A DNA stretch of 64,000 bases from Bathynomus jamesi (Eukaryota; Arthropoda; Malacostraca; Isopoda; Cirolanidae): contig JAJOZX010001081.1 in NCBI GenBank assembly GCA_023014485.1, positions 358,501-422,500 of the forward strand, given 5' to 3'. Below, one piece after another: positions 1 to 9,907 of this stretch. A program made the translations under genes and the position numbers. Below the pieces are notes generated by a model, which saw only the letters and a list, made by a program, of their open reading frames with translations, was not told where the DNA came from and did no database searches. Every line of letters starts with the position of its first letter. Position 1 is the stretch's first letter.

Positions 1-640
1 AGTTTATTCAATAAGATTTCACGCGAAAGTATATGAAATGCTTTTGACAAGTCGAGGAAGACCAATCAGTGTGTATTTTTGCTATTTAAGTTCTGATACA
101 CATTTTCTAGTAGCATGTTTATGGCATCTTCCGTTGTATGTCCACCTCTAAACTCAAATTGTGTTTTAGTTAAAATATATTTGCTAAGGAATTTAGCAAG
201 TTCATTTTACACGATTTTTTCAAATACTTCACTTAAAGTTGACAATAAGGAAACAGGACGATAATTAATTGGATGTAGTGGTTGGGTTTCCCGACTTAAA
301 TACAGGGCATACTCTGGCTTCCTTTCGACTGTCAGAGAATATACATAATATTACTGATTCATTCATCAGCTTACTGAGTGGGATTGCAATTTCATCGGCT
401 ACTATTTTGTATATTTTTACCGGGATCGTATTGATGTCAAAATTTTTATTTTTTTAGATTTTTTATTGCTAGAGAGATATTGTATGGCTGGATCAAAGAA
501 AAATGAGTTTGGATTTGGTTGTGGTACGTATTGTCGTAGTAAACGTCCGTAAATAGGATCGAGACTGCAGTATTGGAGCTTATTTGGAAAGAAGTTGTTT
601 AATAAGTTGACTATGTCTTTGGGAGTCACTATAAGAATTT
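1..640 (-). pseudogene. LINE reverse transcriptase fragment, runs off window edge
   Basis: Read on the minus strand, about 440 down to 1 gives a broken reverse transcriptase N-terminal half: a segment like VCPVFKSGNPTTTSNYRPVS, then SLLSTLSEVFEKIV, then a TKTQFEFRGGHTTEDAI segment and LVFLDLSKAF. These are the usual fingers and motif A region of Jockey/CR1/L2-type non-LTR elements. Several stops and at least two frame changes are visible, so it is dead. The upstream part (417-629) keeps an open frame with a MTPKDIVNLLNNFF start but no recognisable motif. It differs from LINE A and LINE B further along and is called here a separate family. Certainty is good for LINE reverse transcriptase, low for the clade. 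Confidence 0.65.
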
Positions 641-888
641 CCGCCTTGTGTGAAGGAGGACAAGGGATTTGTTTTAACCTTCTTTGCGTTAATTAACTCT
701 TTCAGAGTGTTTCATAGCTCGTTTGGATTGGATTTTTGTTCATCAATTTTTAAATGATAACGATTTAAACAGTAAATGATTTTAAACAGTAATTTCATTT
801 TACTAATTTCGTTTAATTAATAATAAAAGCTAAAAATCGACTCATGATTATAGTTCTCAATTAGAAAAAATGATAATGACTTTATTAA

Positions 889-1008
889 GCCCATTAGTGC
901 CGAGCGTCACTTTATTGATTTTGTTCTGGCTAAAGCCAAACAATTTTATTCTGGCTAAAGCCAAACGATTTTATTCAGTCTCGGGAAATACCTCTCGGTA
1001 CTAATGGG
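889..1008. mobile_element. TTAA-flanked MITE (~120 bp)
   Basis: The ends are inverted repeats beginning CCCATTAGT(G/A)CCGAG, and the element lies between two TTAA tetranucleotides (885-888 and 1009-1012). A CCC start and TTAA target fit a piggyBac-type non-autonomous element, but there is no coding sequence to prove it. Inside, a 28-base unit containing TTCTGGCTAAAGCCAAAC is repeated twice in tandem. The left end has one additional G between TTAA and CCC. Confidence 0.55.
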
Positions 1009-1012
1009 TTAA

Positions 1013-1443
1013 TTATCACACTCGGTCATTTTTATTCTAATTCTTTCTAATTTGTAAAATAAAAACACTCATTCTTTTAATTAATAAAACAATGGCTACA
1101 CTCGCCACCAATGAATGACATTTTCAGTGACATTAACATCACTGTTTAACGCCTATTTTTTTAATATTTTAAAGTATATATATATATATATATTAAAGGT
1201 GCTACTATTTATTTCTTCTATTTATATTTGATAATTTTGTACAAACGAATTTAGAATAAGTTACGAATTTGAAGGTTTTAAGAGAAGTATTATTTACTGT
1301 TCAAAATACATTTATTTTTAATTAATTAAAGTGATTAAAGTAATAAAATAAAATGAAACACTTAAAGTACAATAACCAAATTTTATTAAAAATAGAAAAT
1401 GGAAAAGAGGAGGCATTATTAAAGTGTCCATATATATATATAT
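1013..1443. other. AT-rich spacer, no gene seen
   Basis: This stretch is A/T-rich with short (TA)n runs at about 1172-1192 and 1428-1443. The second run abuts the 3' end of LINE A copy A1 and may be its tail. No coding signal or other structured repeat is seen. Confidence 0.5.
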
Positions 1444-1617
1444 ACCTCGTTAACCTCATTGCTGTTCCGTGCGTTGGTCTCTCTTCACACGAAGGTCAAG
1501 CTGGTGGCCCCGCCTCTAGGTTTGGCTTGGTGGAGGAGAGAGTTGCCTTCTTGCGCTCTCCACCGTACATAGCCAGGTACACCCAGCTCATCTGGTACCG
1601 TCCTGAGCCAGGCATCT

Positions 1618-3000
1618 AGTCTTCTCTTGAAGACTTCAACTTTGACCCCTGTAACGTTTCTGAGGTCCTTTGGAAACTGGTTAAAACGTCTTAGCCCCTG
1701 ACAACCAAGCTCTTTCCCTTCAGTGTTGAGGAGGTCCCTTGTCGGGCCTTTAATTTTGGAACACTACACATCCTGCCTTTACTATTTTTCAGTGTTGTTT
1801 GAATGGTAATTGGGTTTAGTTTGAGGTTTGGTCCCAGTTTTTCGATCATTTTCCAGATGTAGATTATGGTGTACCTCCCTCTTCTTCTTTCCAGGGAGTA
1901 CAGATTTAGTTTAAGTGGTCTTTCCCAGTAGTTGAGCCCTTTGCAGCCATCAGTCTTTGCTGTGAAATGTCTCTGAGTTTCTTCTAGTTTATTATTTCTT
2001 CCTTTTTATATGGGGACGTCAAAAGTGAGCAGTATTCAAGTTTTGGTATAATCAGTGTTTTTAGCAGGGGAACCATTACTGTCCTGTCCCTTCTTTTGAA
2101 CGTTCTTAGTACCTGTCCCACTACTCTTTTTGCTTTATTTATCGCTATCTGATTTTGTGTTTCGAATTTCGCATCATCGGTCAGTATTACCCACAGATCA
2201 ATCGCTTTCGTGCTTTTCTGAATTTCCAGTCTATCTGGAGCATAATATGCAGTCTATTTAAATTCCTCTTTTCTACCATATCTCAAGAGCTGAAATTTCT
2301 CGGTGTTAAATGTCATGTTGTTGTCTTCTGACCACTTGTATATTTTATTCGTGTCCCTCTGCAAGGCCTCCACTTCATTTACATCGCTGATTTTTCTGCT
2401 GATCTTTGTATCATCTGCAAAGAATGTTACTATACTGTTGCTGTTTACTCCGCTGTCTATGTCTGTTAGCATGATAATGAACAGGAGTAGGGCCAGTACT
2501 GTACCTTGTGGTACTGAGCTGTGTACTTCCGATTCTGATGATGATATACCTTGAATTTTGACGACCTGTAGACGTTCTCTGAGGAAGTTGTAGATCCATT
2601 TTCCCACTTTGTTTGTTATTCCCATATATTTCATTTTATGTGCTACTATACCGTGATCACATTTGTCGAAAGCTTTAGCAAAATCCGTGTATATGACATC
2701 GTAGTTGTCATTGCCTTCCAGTGCATCTAGGATATTGTTGTAGTGTTCTATTAGTTGTGATAGGCATGATCTACCTGATCAGAATCCGTGCTGATTTTCG
2801 TTGAATCTTTCCAGTGTCTCCAAGAAATCATAATTTTTCTCTCTAACTATTCTTTCAAATACTTTGGTGAGGTGGGACGTCAATGACACTGGTCTATAGT
2901 TCTTTGCTTGAGATCTGTCCCCTCCTTTATGTATAGGGACAATGTTTGCTCTTTTGAAGATGCTCGGTGTTTCCCCAGTGTCTAGGGATCGTCTCTATCC
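1618..3000 (-). pseudogene. LINE A1 ORF2, reverse transcriptase and C-terminus
   Basis: The minus-strand reading gives the second half of a reverse transcriptase. At 2254-2634 there is MKYMGITNKVGKWIYNFLRE, the SSVPQGTVLALLLF turn (motif B region) and the catalytic TFFADDTKISRK (motif C, FADD), followed by the thumb segment MTFNTEKFQLLRYG. Further 3' the frame breaks into a C-terminal domain ending near 1618 in a form of DAWLRTVPDE.GVPGYVRW, shared with copy A2. Upstream, 2640-3000 carries the DFAKAFDKCDHG-type motif A and the NYRPVSLTSHLTKVFERIV region in broken frames. The protein would copy its own RNA by target-primed reverse transcription. Stops and frameshifts make it non-functional. 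Confidence 0.75.
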
Positions 3001-3008
3001 AGTATAAA

Positions 3009-3750
3009 CAGTGCCGGCTCCAACCTTTTGGAGGCCCTACGCGCAAATATCTTTGGGGCCCCTAATATATATATATAATATATATATATATATTATATAT
3101 ATATATTATATTCGCACAATAAAATGGTTTATATACAATTAAATATACAAAAATCTAATAAGTTTATTTAGATAGATATATATCACATACATTCAAAACC
3201 TTTCCTTTTGGTTTTTTATTTCAAATTCATCAATGATATCATCATAGGACAGCTTCCGGTCTACCTCCCGATTGATGCTCATGATGGCACGCCCACTCCG
3301 ACGTTCTTGTGCCATTTTTGACCTGAGGTACGTTTTAATTAGCTTCAACTTGGAGAAGCTCCTTTCAGCTGTGGCTACGGTCACTGGAAGAGTGACTGCA
3401 ATTCTGAGAGCAATCCATACGTTTGGATGTAACTCTATCAGCTACTTCTCGTGTATGTAAGTCAGCAATTCCAGTGCAGTCATCTTCTGAGATGGCAGAT
3501 CTGATGGCACACATTAGGCGTTTGTTTACATTTTAAATTTTATGATTTTAACAACAAAAATTACTAGATTTTATATGGAAATAAAATGAATAGCGCTGGA
3601 AGAGTTTAAAAACTCAAAATTTGGCCCATTTTTTTTTATTTCTGTCAATCATTCATTCATTCATTTTTTTATACCACTCGCTGGGATCTCTCCCGCCTTG
3701 CGGGACTCCACGCACACTGCGTGGTCTGCGTAATGAAAGAGCCCGCGCTG
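3009..3750 (-). mobile_element. hAT-family insertion with 8-bp target duplication
   Basis: The insertion sits in LINE A1 between two perfect copies of AGTATAAA (3001-3008 and 3751-3758). Its termini are imperfect inverted repeats, CAGTGCCGGCTC on the left and, read from the right, CAGCGCGGGCTC. An 8-bp duplication with CAG-type ends is the hAT signature. A minus-strand ORF at 3193-3384 encodes TVATAERSFSKLKLIKTYLR, the hAT C-terminal dimerisation region as in ZMYM1-like transposases. The rest of the transposase is missing, so this is an internally deleted copy. It includes (TA)n at about 3069-3111 and (ATTC)n near 3648-3665. Confidence 0.75.
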
Positions 3751-3758
3751 AGTATAAA

Positions 3759-5230
3759 GGTGTAGCTATTTCATTTTTACAGTTTTTAATCAATAATGGG
3801 TTCCAATTGTCCGGACCTGCAGCTGAATGTGATTTCATTTGTCCTATAGCTCTCGCTACATCTTCTGGGGTAAAATCAAAGTCTGTTATACACTCTCCTT
3901 GCAATTTCTCTTCAAAGAATGCATTTATTTATGTCAGGTATCGCTTTGTCACTTTTTGAGGTACTGAAAACTGATTCATATTGAGCTCTCAATGTATCAG
4001 ATATTTCTTTTGGATCGTCGGTTAGTTCATTATTTCTCGTCCTTAAGGGCTCAATAGCGCGGGAGTTTTTGTTTTCCTCTTTGCATAGCTATAGAAGCAT
4101 TTTGGATTTTCCTTTATTGCTTCTACCACCTTTTTGTCTTCCCTCTCTGTATGGTCCTTAATCAGGGCTTGTATTTCCCTATCGATAACTCCAGTTTTCC
4201 TTTTAGTGCTTTCCTGTCATTATCTCCGCAGTTGCCTAACTTCGCCTCCACTCTCTTTCTTTTGCGGAATAATCTTCTCTTTTGCCTCTCTAGCCAGCTC
4301 CTCTTTCCTTTAGGCTGTGATTTCGGAGCATATTTTTCTAAAATTCTCAGGGTTTTTTCTTCCAAGGTTGTTAGCATTTCTTCATTTGTTTTAGTCTCTA
4401 AAACTGTTTTCCACTCTATTTGGGCCATATGCGATCTGATTGCTTCCCAATTTATAGTCTTGAAGTTTAAGTTAAAGGCCCCGAATTTACTTCTTCCCAC
4501 AATATGTGTATTGTCTTTTAATGTTGTCGTCATATTTGTTGATATCTCGATTAAGTTGTGGTCTGAGATAATGGTTGAGGTTATTTTTATATCAGCAATC
4601 AAGTTCGTGTTATTCGTGAATACCAGATCTAGGCAGTTATTTTTTCTGGTATTTTCTGTTATCTCCTGTGTCAACATAAACTCATTTGTGAAAGCCATCA
4701 ACATTTTTGCTTGCTCATGGTCTTCTCTTGTACCCCCCCTTTGTCCTGGTGTATATATATATATATATATATATTATATAATATATATATATTCCTATCC
4801 CCCTTTTTGTATTTTATAAATGGGAAGTTAAAGTCTCCGCAGATCATTATATTGGGGGATGGAGGGTTTTGGCCTTTATTAGCTTTCTGATATCATCAAT
4901 GGCCTCCGAGAATTTTTCGGTTGGGGTGTTTGGAGGTCAATAGATGACTATTAGTATCACGTTTAGTGTTTCTATTTTCACTGCTAGGAGTTCCACAAAG
5001 CTGTTTGATTTACTTATTATCATCTCTGTCATATGACATTCATGTACATATATAGCACAACCACCTTTACGTCTCGTTGTTCTATCCGCTCTTAGTAAGT
5101 TGAAGCCCTCTATATTTATCTCTTTCTTATCAATACAATGTTCGCAGTTTTCACAATTTCCTTGGCAATCCTTAAATGAGTTTCTGTGAGGCATGCGATA
5201 TCCTCCCTTGTTTCGTCCATAAATCCTTTC
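3759..5230 (-). pseudogene. LINE A1 ORF2, endonuclease and N-terminal half
   Basis: The minus strand encodes an exonuclease/endonuclease/phosphatase-fold (APE-like) endonuclease followed by the linker to the reverse transcriptase. Landmarks, 5' to 3': ACLTETHLKDC-like start near 5190, RKGGCAIYVHECHMTEM (about 5060), a VILIVIYRPPN segment (about 4930), LDLVFTNNTNLIADIKIT and ISDHNLIEIS (4540-4640; SDH is the catalytic C-terminal motif), and an Arg/Lys-rich linker near 4260-4300. HSAAGPDNWNPLLIKNCKNE at about 3775-3835 leads into the reverse transcriptase. Several frameshifts and an internal (TA)n tract inactivate it. Confidence 0.75.
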
Positions 5231-5589
5231 AGGTACTCAACTTTGTTGAGTGATTGGTTTGGTCTTATTCCTTGAACATTAGCAAAGGACAATATTTATG
5301 TTCTTTGTTTTTCGTTGCCCCTTGTGCATTTCAAGTTCGTTTTCCTTCGGTGTCGCTTGTTTTGTTGCCCTATGGTCTTCCGAGAGAGATCCGTTTCCAC
5401 CTACCTGTTCTGGTAGCTTCTTGCCCGGAAGCGGTTTGGCTCGGGGGTTTGCAGCGCTGTGTCAACTGCATGCGTTGGATGACATTTAGCAGCAGTATCG
5501 TGTCTGCGATGTTGAAAAAAAAATTTTGTTCGCTTTTTGTGTTCCTATTGTTATTCCTATTGTCATTTAAACTTTGTCCTTTGTTCTTT

Positions 5590-5850
5590 GGGTTCGTCAG
5601 GAGATGTTGATAGTAGCATTTTTTCCCGTATTTGCAGGCTCCATATTTTGCGTAAATCCTGCAGATGTCCGTGTGGTAGAATTTGCATCTCTCTCTAAAT
5701 TTATAATGACCATTATTATAAAAGAAATTGCATATTGGGGAGTGGGGGGCTGTTCATATATACACATTGTCCTCTTTTAAATCTGCAATTATCTCTTATA
5801 TAATATCTGCATATAATTCCTTCCCCATATTTACTCGTGGCCTTTGTTTT
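5590..5850 (-). pseudogene. LINE A1 ORF1 remnant with tandem CCCH zinc fingers
   Basis: On the minus strand three consecutive CCCH-type fingers can be read. Finger 1 (5811-5752) is C-x7-C-x6-C-x3-N, the last ligand changed from His. Finger 2 (5732-5673) is C-x8-Y-x5-C-x3-H, the second Cys changed to Tyr. Finger 3 (5663-5604), CRIYAKYGACKYGKKCYYQH, is a perfect C-x8-C-x5-C-x3-H. A frameshift separates finger 1 from finger 2. A tail rich in Asn, Arg and Lys follows. CCCH fingers usually bind single-stranded RNA, so this fits an ORF1-type RNA chaperone or packaging protein encoded upstream of the endonuclease. Assignment to LINE A rests on position and strand only, because copies A2 and A3 are truncated before this point. 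Confidence 0.6.
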
Positions 5851-6096
5851 TTGCTCCTTATTGGGGGACAGTTTCACTCCGTTTTCTTGATTGCCCTCGT
5901 GTCTTTTCCTATTTGTGCTATTTGTGTTAAGTTCTACATGAAAATAAGAATTACTGTCCGAAACATTTGCGTTTCAAGTGGATTTACTTTAAATACGCTG
6001 AAGAGCACCACCAATCCAAGCCATAACGATAAAAACGCTTTACACTGTTCGAAGGAAAGAGTGTGTTTTCCATATAGTAACACTCCTGTACAGTAT

Positions 6097-6388
6097 ACAG
6101 GGTGGCGCAAAAGTCGCGCATCATAGGAATTTTCAGTGTTGATTATAATATACTATTTTTTTTCTTTTAGGTAAGGAATGGCTGCGAAATTAACAATAGG
6201 CGAGAGGGTGAGCTTGGTTTTAATGTATGGAATACCAGGTACAACAAATCGATGAATCTGTACAAAATTTAAATTCTGTACCGATTCATCGATTTGGTGT
6301 ATCTGGTATTCCATACACTAAAAACCAAGCTCACCCTCTCGTCTATTGTTAATTTCGCAGCCATCCCCTACCTAAAAGAAAAAAATAA
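6097..6388. mobile_element. Fold-back mariner derivative, copy 1
   Basis: It begins with a mariner-like terminus (ACAGGGTGGCGCAAAAGTCG) in a TA context and reads into the start of a transposase, MAAKLTIGERVSLVLMYG IPGTTNR. At about 6265 it turns back on itself, and the right arm is the inverted copy of the same 5' segment, coding start included. The right outer terminus is missing after about 6388. A second copy lies at 33813-34125, so the palindrome itself was duplicated or transposed. It codes for nothing functional. Confidence 0.7.
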
Positions 6389-6670
6389 GCAATAAAATTT
6401 TAATAAAACTAATAAAAACTTTGATACAAAGTAAAAAGCGAAGTAAAAACTAAAATCTTTTAAGTCCAAAATGCGCAAGAAATTAATTAGAGGTCATTTA
6501 CTGACGAATTAATCAAGCCTTCTATTGTTCGTTCCGTCGATAGACGAAAAATCCTGACAATGACAGTGTCCTCCGCCCGCTGTGACTTTGGAGGTGCAGT
6601 TTGGGTTTCCATTACTGATTAATTGACATATTTAAGCATTTGCCCCTGTTCCCTGCACAAAAAAATAATG

Positions 6671-6724
<54 letters not shown>

Positions 6725-6964
6725 GAGATCAGGCAGCGTTCACTATATAAAATTATTTAAGTATCTTCAAAGGGCAGTTACTCGTAATAACGCCATATTT
6801 TCTAGGATGAAGCCAACTTCCCAGTTCCCGAAATTTACCCATTTATCTCCTAGGAAAATGGGACCCACAACTTTATTTTCCAATTCGGTAAAGTATATTC
6901 GTAGAACACTTTCTATTTTCTTGAAAAATATTTTCTACAAGGTTTCAATATCCCTCAATAGAAA
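6389..6964. other. Spacer with (GA)n microsatellite
   Basis: No gene is recognised. 6675-6721 is an uninterrupted (AG)n tract of about 47 bases. The rest is AT-rich unique sequence. Confidence 0.5.
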
Positions 6965-7865
6965 TTTTAGCCTATTCTTCTAAAGAAAATTGTTGCAATT
7001 CATTCAGATTCAAAGGGTTTCTCTCGCGAACAGCCTTTTTCAAATCAAACCATAAATTCTCGACTAAATTGAGATCTGGGATTTGAGTGGGTCACTTGAG
7101 AAGCTTGAAATTCTTTTGTTGGAGCCATTTTATGGTGCTCCTTAAACAAGTTTCTTTGTACGCTTTTCGTGGCAGAGGATTTCTGCTTCGTGCAACTCTT
7201 CCATGCAGACCATTCTTTCTCAATGTACACGTGCAGTAGAGGGATGGGCATCAATCTTAGAAAGCCTTAATTTTTTTTCATACAGGATGGAGGGGTCAAG
7301 GGCAAGTCCCCGCAAAAACGCCCCTCCCATAGAGGAAGAAGAGAGCCAAAATCAAGGTCCGAGGTTTTCGAGATGCCTGGACACTCTGCGTTTGAAAGAT
7401 TGAAGGTTATAGGCAGGGGGAAAGATGGATTGAGGAAGATTGTTCCAGAGTTGACCGGTTGAGTAAATGAAAGATTGAAAATACCGATTAACCCTTGCGT
7501 TAGAGAGTGGACAGAAACAGAATGAGAATGTGTCGAAAGTCTGGTAATGCGTGCCTCTCCTTAAAGGAGGAGGCATGCAGTTAGAGAGTTCAGTCACTCG
7601 TGGATTCGCAGCAACCATTCTTTCAATCCGTCTAGCTGTACGTTCTGAAATCTTGCAAGGTTGTCCACACCTTGGTAGAGTTTTGACTGTTCCAAAGCCT
7701 TTCCATTTCTTTATAAGTGCATCAACCATCGTAAATAGAATTCGAAGTTCTTCTCCAATCTTCCTATAACTCCTATAGCTCCTTCCTATAACTTTTTCTG
7801 TTTGAGAATCAGCTTTATTTTTCCTATTTCCTTAAAGACTTCATTATGGAGCTTTAGTCCTTGTC
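6965..7865 (-). pseudogene. Tc1-like transposase fossil, split by a LINE D end
   Basis: The minus strand at 7570-7865 gives a Tc1 helix-turn-helix N-terminus, including ALIKKWKGFGTVKTLPRCGQ, PCKISERTARRIERMV and ANPRVT. After the interruption, 7020-7260 gives broken frames of the C-terminal catalytic core: GLHGRVARRKS-type sequence, a WPTQIPDLNLVENLWFDLKK match to the Tc1 SPDLNPIENLW block, and KAVRERNPLNLNELQQF. The order matches a DD34E Tc1 transposase with much of the middle lost. No terminal inverted repeats were identified. Confidence 0.65.
7281..7569 (-). mobile_element. LINE D 3' end (5'-truncated)
   Basis: The minus-strand translation NRYFQSFIYSTGQLWNNLPQ then SIFPPAYNLQSFKRRVSRHL is the typical extreme C-terminus of a non-LTR reverse transcriptase (the RLWNSLP...FKRRV block). 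It is followed by a 3' UTR with the signature AGGGCAAGTCCCCGCAAAAA. Shorter 3' UTR pieces of the same family occur at 19365-19566 and 46288-46370. The fusion of this C-terminus with the Tc1 N-terminus in one open frame is accidental. Confidence 0.65.
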
Positions 7866-8252
7866 ATTAAAACTCATGTTATTTATAATAAAGCTTATAT
7901 TTTCACTCATTTCTTTATTCTTTCTCCTTTCTCCTTAATGCACTTATTTTTTGTTTTTTTGCCCTTTTCAAATGAATACTGTCAGTTTTGGATTCCTTCC
8001 GAACACCTTTCAGCATTGAGCAAATAAGACTCAACACTGTAAAAAGTGTCTTCTTTATTTACTTTAAAAATGAAAGAAGAAATTGGACGAAATGCAATGT
8101 GCAAAAAATAAAATACTCAAAAGTAGACTTTTAACAGCTCGAAAGTAGATTAAGGGATTGGTTTCTTGATAAGCAAAGTTCTCTAAAACAAAAGGCACCA
8201 GTGTAAAAAGATTCTTCTAAGGGGTAAAGAAAATATTTTCAATTATGCTATC
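7866..8252. other. Spacer, no gene seen
   Basis: AT-rich sequence with oligo-pyrimidine stretches. No repeat structure or coding signal was recognised. Confidence 0.4.
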
Positions 8253-8448
8253 AAATGAAAATGAAAATGAAAATGAAAAGGTTTATTGGCAGACTATAGT
8301 CCATATGACAAATATTATTAATACAATGACAGTTCATATACTAAGGATAGAAATATATACAATTGATTAGAAATAATATTGTAATATCGAAGTTAAGTGG
8401 AGCTACAGACAGACGTTTTCGTACCAAGAAGTCCATAGCTTAGACCGG

Positions 8449-8641
8449 CAGTGTTTCCCAACCGGGGGCCATATGGCTCCCTGGGGGCCATGGCACATTT
8501 GAAGGGGGCCACAGGAAAATGTTATTTTGTAAAATAGAGTTAAATCTGCATATTACCTCTGAAAATAATGCTTATGGGGGCCACGGGAAAAAATAAGGTT
8601 CCTAAGGGGGGCCATAAGCCAAAACCGGTTGGGAACCACTG
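8449..8641. mobile_element. hAT-like MITE inside LINE B1
   Basis: The ends are inverted repeats, CAGTGTTTCCCAACCGG on the left and CAGTGGTTCCCAACCGG read from the right. It is about 190 bases, non-coding and G-rich, with repeated GGGGGCCA motifs. It splits a sequence that is continuous in the other LINE B copies (10549-10600, 30240-30300). The CAGTGGTTCCCAACC terminus is common in hAT MITEs. A target duplication around TTAGA is suggested but not clean. Confidence 0.6.
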
Positions 8642-8645
8642 GGTC

Positions 8646-9361
8646 TTAGAGGATAAATGGCAGGACTCGGATAGCTTGGATGATCGGGTTGGTTGATTTT
8701 TTAATGCTTTGCATTATACTGTATTGAACACTTCTTGTTACCTCCGGGAAGCTCGGGACATTGCGGGTAGCAAACATTTGCGAAGCTGAGCATCTCGGGG
8801 GTACTTTATGTAAGAGTCTAAAAGACCTGTTGTACAGCAAATTTAGGGTTCTGCCAGAACCTTTTTTATAATTCACCCACAGTTGCTAACCGTATATATT
8901 ACTGCAGAAAGTACGAAAGAGAGTGGCTTTAGCTTCACTTGTACAGAATCGAAAGTTCCTTATGGTCATATTCGCTTTAGCACACAGGCTTCGAGATTGT
9001 TTTCTTATATCCGAGTCATCACTCAAGGAGCTGGTAATAGTTTGACCCAAATACTTAAACTCTTGTACTTCCTCAATTACCTCGCCATTCATTTTAAACC
9101 TTATATCAGCTTGCTGATTACAGCTTTTAGGATGAAATTGCATAACCTTTGTTTTTGTAACATTAAAAAGAATATCATGTTTCTACGAATACACTTCGCA
9201 GACTTTTAGTAGCCGATCCAGACCTTTAACAGAGGGACTTATGAACACCATATCATCGGCATAAACTAAGTTATTTATCCTTGTGTTATCTAACTATACA
9301 ACATCCCACTGTTGCCTCATTAAGTGAAGCAATTAATCCGTCGATATACACATTAAACAGC
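8646..9361 (-). pseudogene. LINE B1 ORF2, C-terminal part
   Basis: The minus strand gives, in broken frames, the segment after the catalytic YADD: CNQQADIRFKMNGEVIEEVQ, EFKYLGQTITSSLSDDSDIR and KQSRSLCAKANMTIRNFRFC. It ends with a domain containing LNLLYNRSFRLLHKVPPRCS and TNPIIQAIR. The EFKYLGQTIT block is the usual thumb-side motif in RTE/Jockey-like reverse transcriptases. The frame changes at about 8880 and 9150. The remaining N-terminal part of the same gene is beyond the MULE at 13929-15736. Confidence 0.7.
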
Positions 9362-9907
9362 GGTGCTATGAAAATTCGGTCTCAGAAAATTTGGTCTCAG
9401 AAAATTTGGTCTTATAAAATAACTAAAAAATATGCATAGTTTATTAGTATAGTTTGGTATAGTTTATTAATAAACTACAAATATGTACTACAAATTTATA
9501 AGATTTATTTAGTAACGAAATTAACTCAAATTATCTACTAAAAATTGATCAGGTTTATTAAGTATTAGGACAAATTCGGTCTCAGAAAATTCGGTCTCAG
9601 AAAATTCGGTCGTAGGGAAATAAAAATATGTACTAAAAATTGGTATAGTTTATTAATAAACTACAAATATGTACTACAAATTTATAAGATTTATTTAGTA
9701 ACGAAATTAGCTTAAAATATGTACTAAAAATTGCTAAGTTTTATTAAGTATTAGGACGAATTAAAAATTTGGTCTTAAACACAGAAGATGGGCTAAAAAG
9801 AATGTAAACTATGAGCTAGAGATTTTAAGAAGGCAATTTTATCACTACCATCGTAGTTTTGTACAAGCCCTTCGATACGTGAATCCAGTGTTTTATATTT
9901 CTTCTTT

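Larger units (their letters stand above)
1444..6060 (-). mobile_element. LINE A, copy A1 (non-LTR retrotransposon), interrupted by hAT
   Basis: A long non-LTR element on the minus strand: the 3' end next to (TA)n at 1444, the ORF2 C-terminus and reverse transcriptase to about 3000, a hAT insertion (3009-3750), then the ORF2 N-terminal half and an apurinic endonuclease to about 5230, then a zinc-finger ORF1 to about 5850 and probable 5' leader to about 6060. It aligns with copy A2 (53219-56325) and copy A3 (59394-61835). The 3' terminus contains AGCTTGACCTTCGT, also present in the SINEs. A (TA)n tract (4751-4796) expanded inside the endonuclease region. All frames are broken. It is the only copy here that extends into ORF1. 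Confidence 0.75.

Noticed and set aside
3653..3904. 83-codon ORF ending in reverse transcriptase sequence
   Set aside because: Chimera of LINE A and the end of the hAT insertion at 3750.
4151..4819. 222-codon plus-strand ORF
   Set aside because: Antisense shadow of the LINE A1 endonuclease; composition is low-complexity and no motif is seen.
7352..7729. 125-codon ORF that looks like one protein
   Set aside because: It joins a Tc1 helix-turn-helix to a LINE C-terminus across an insertion boundary; the fusion is accidental.
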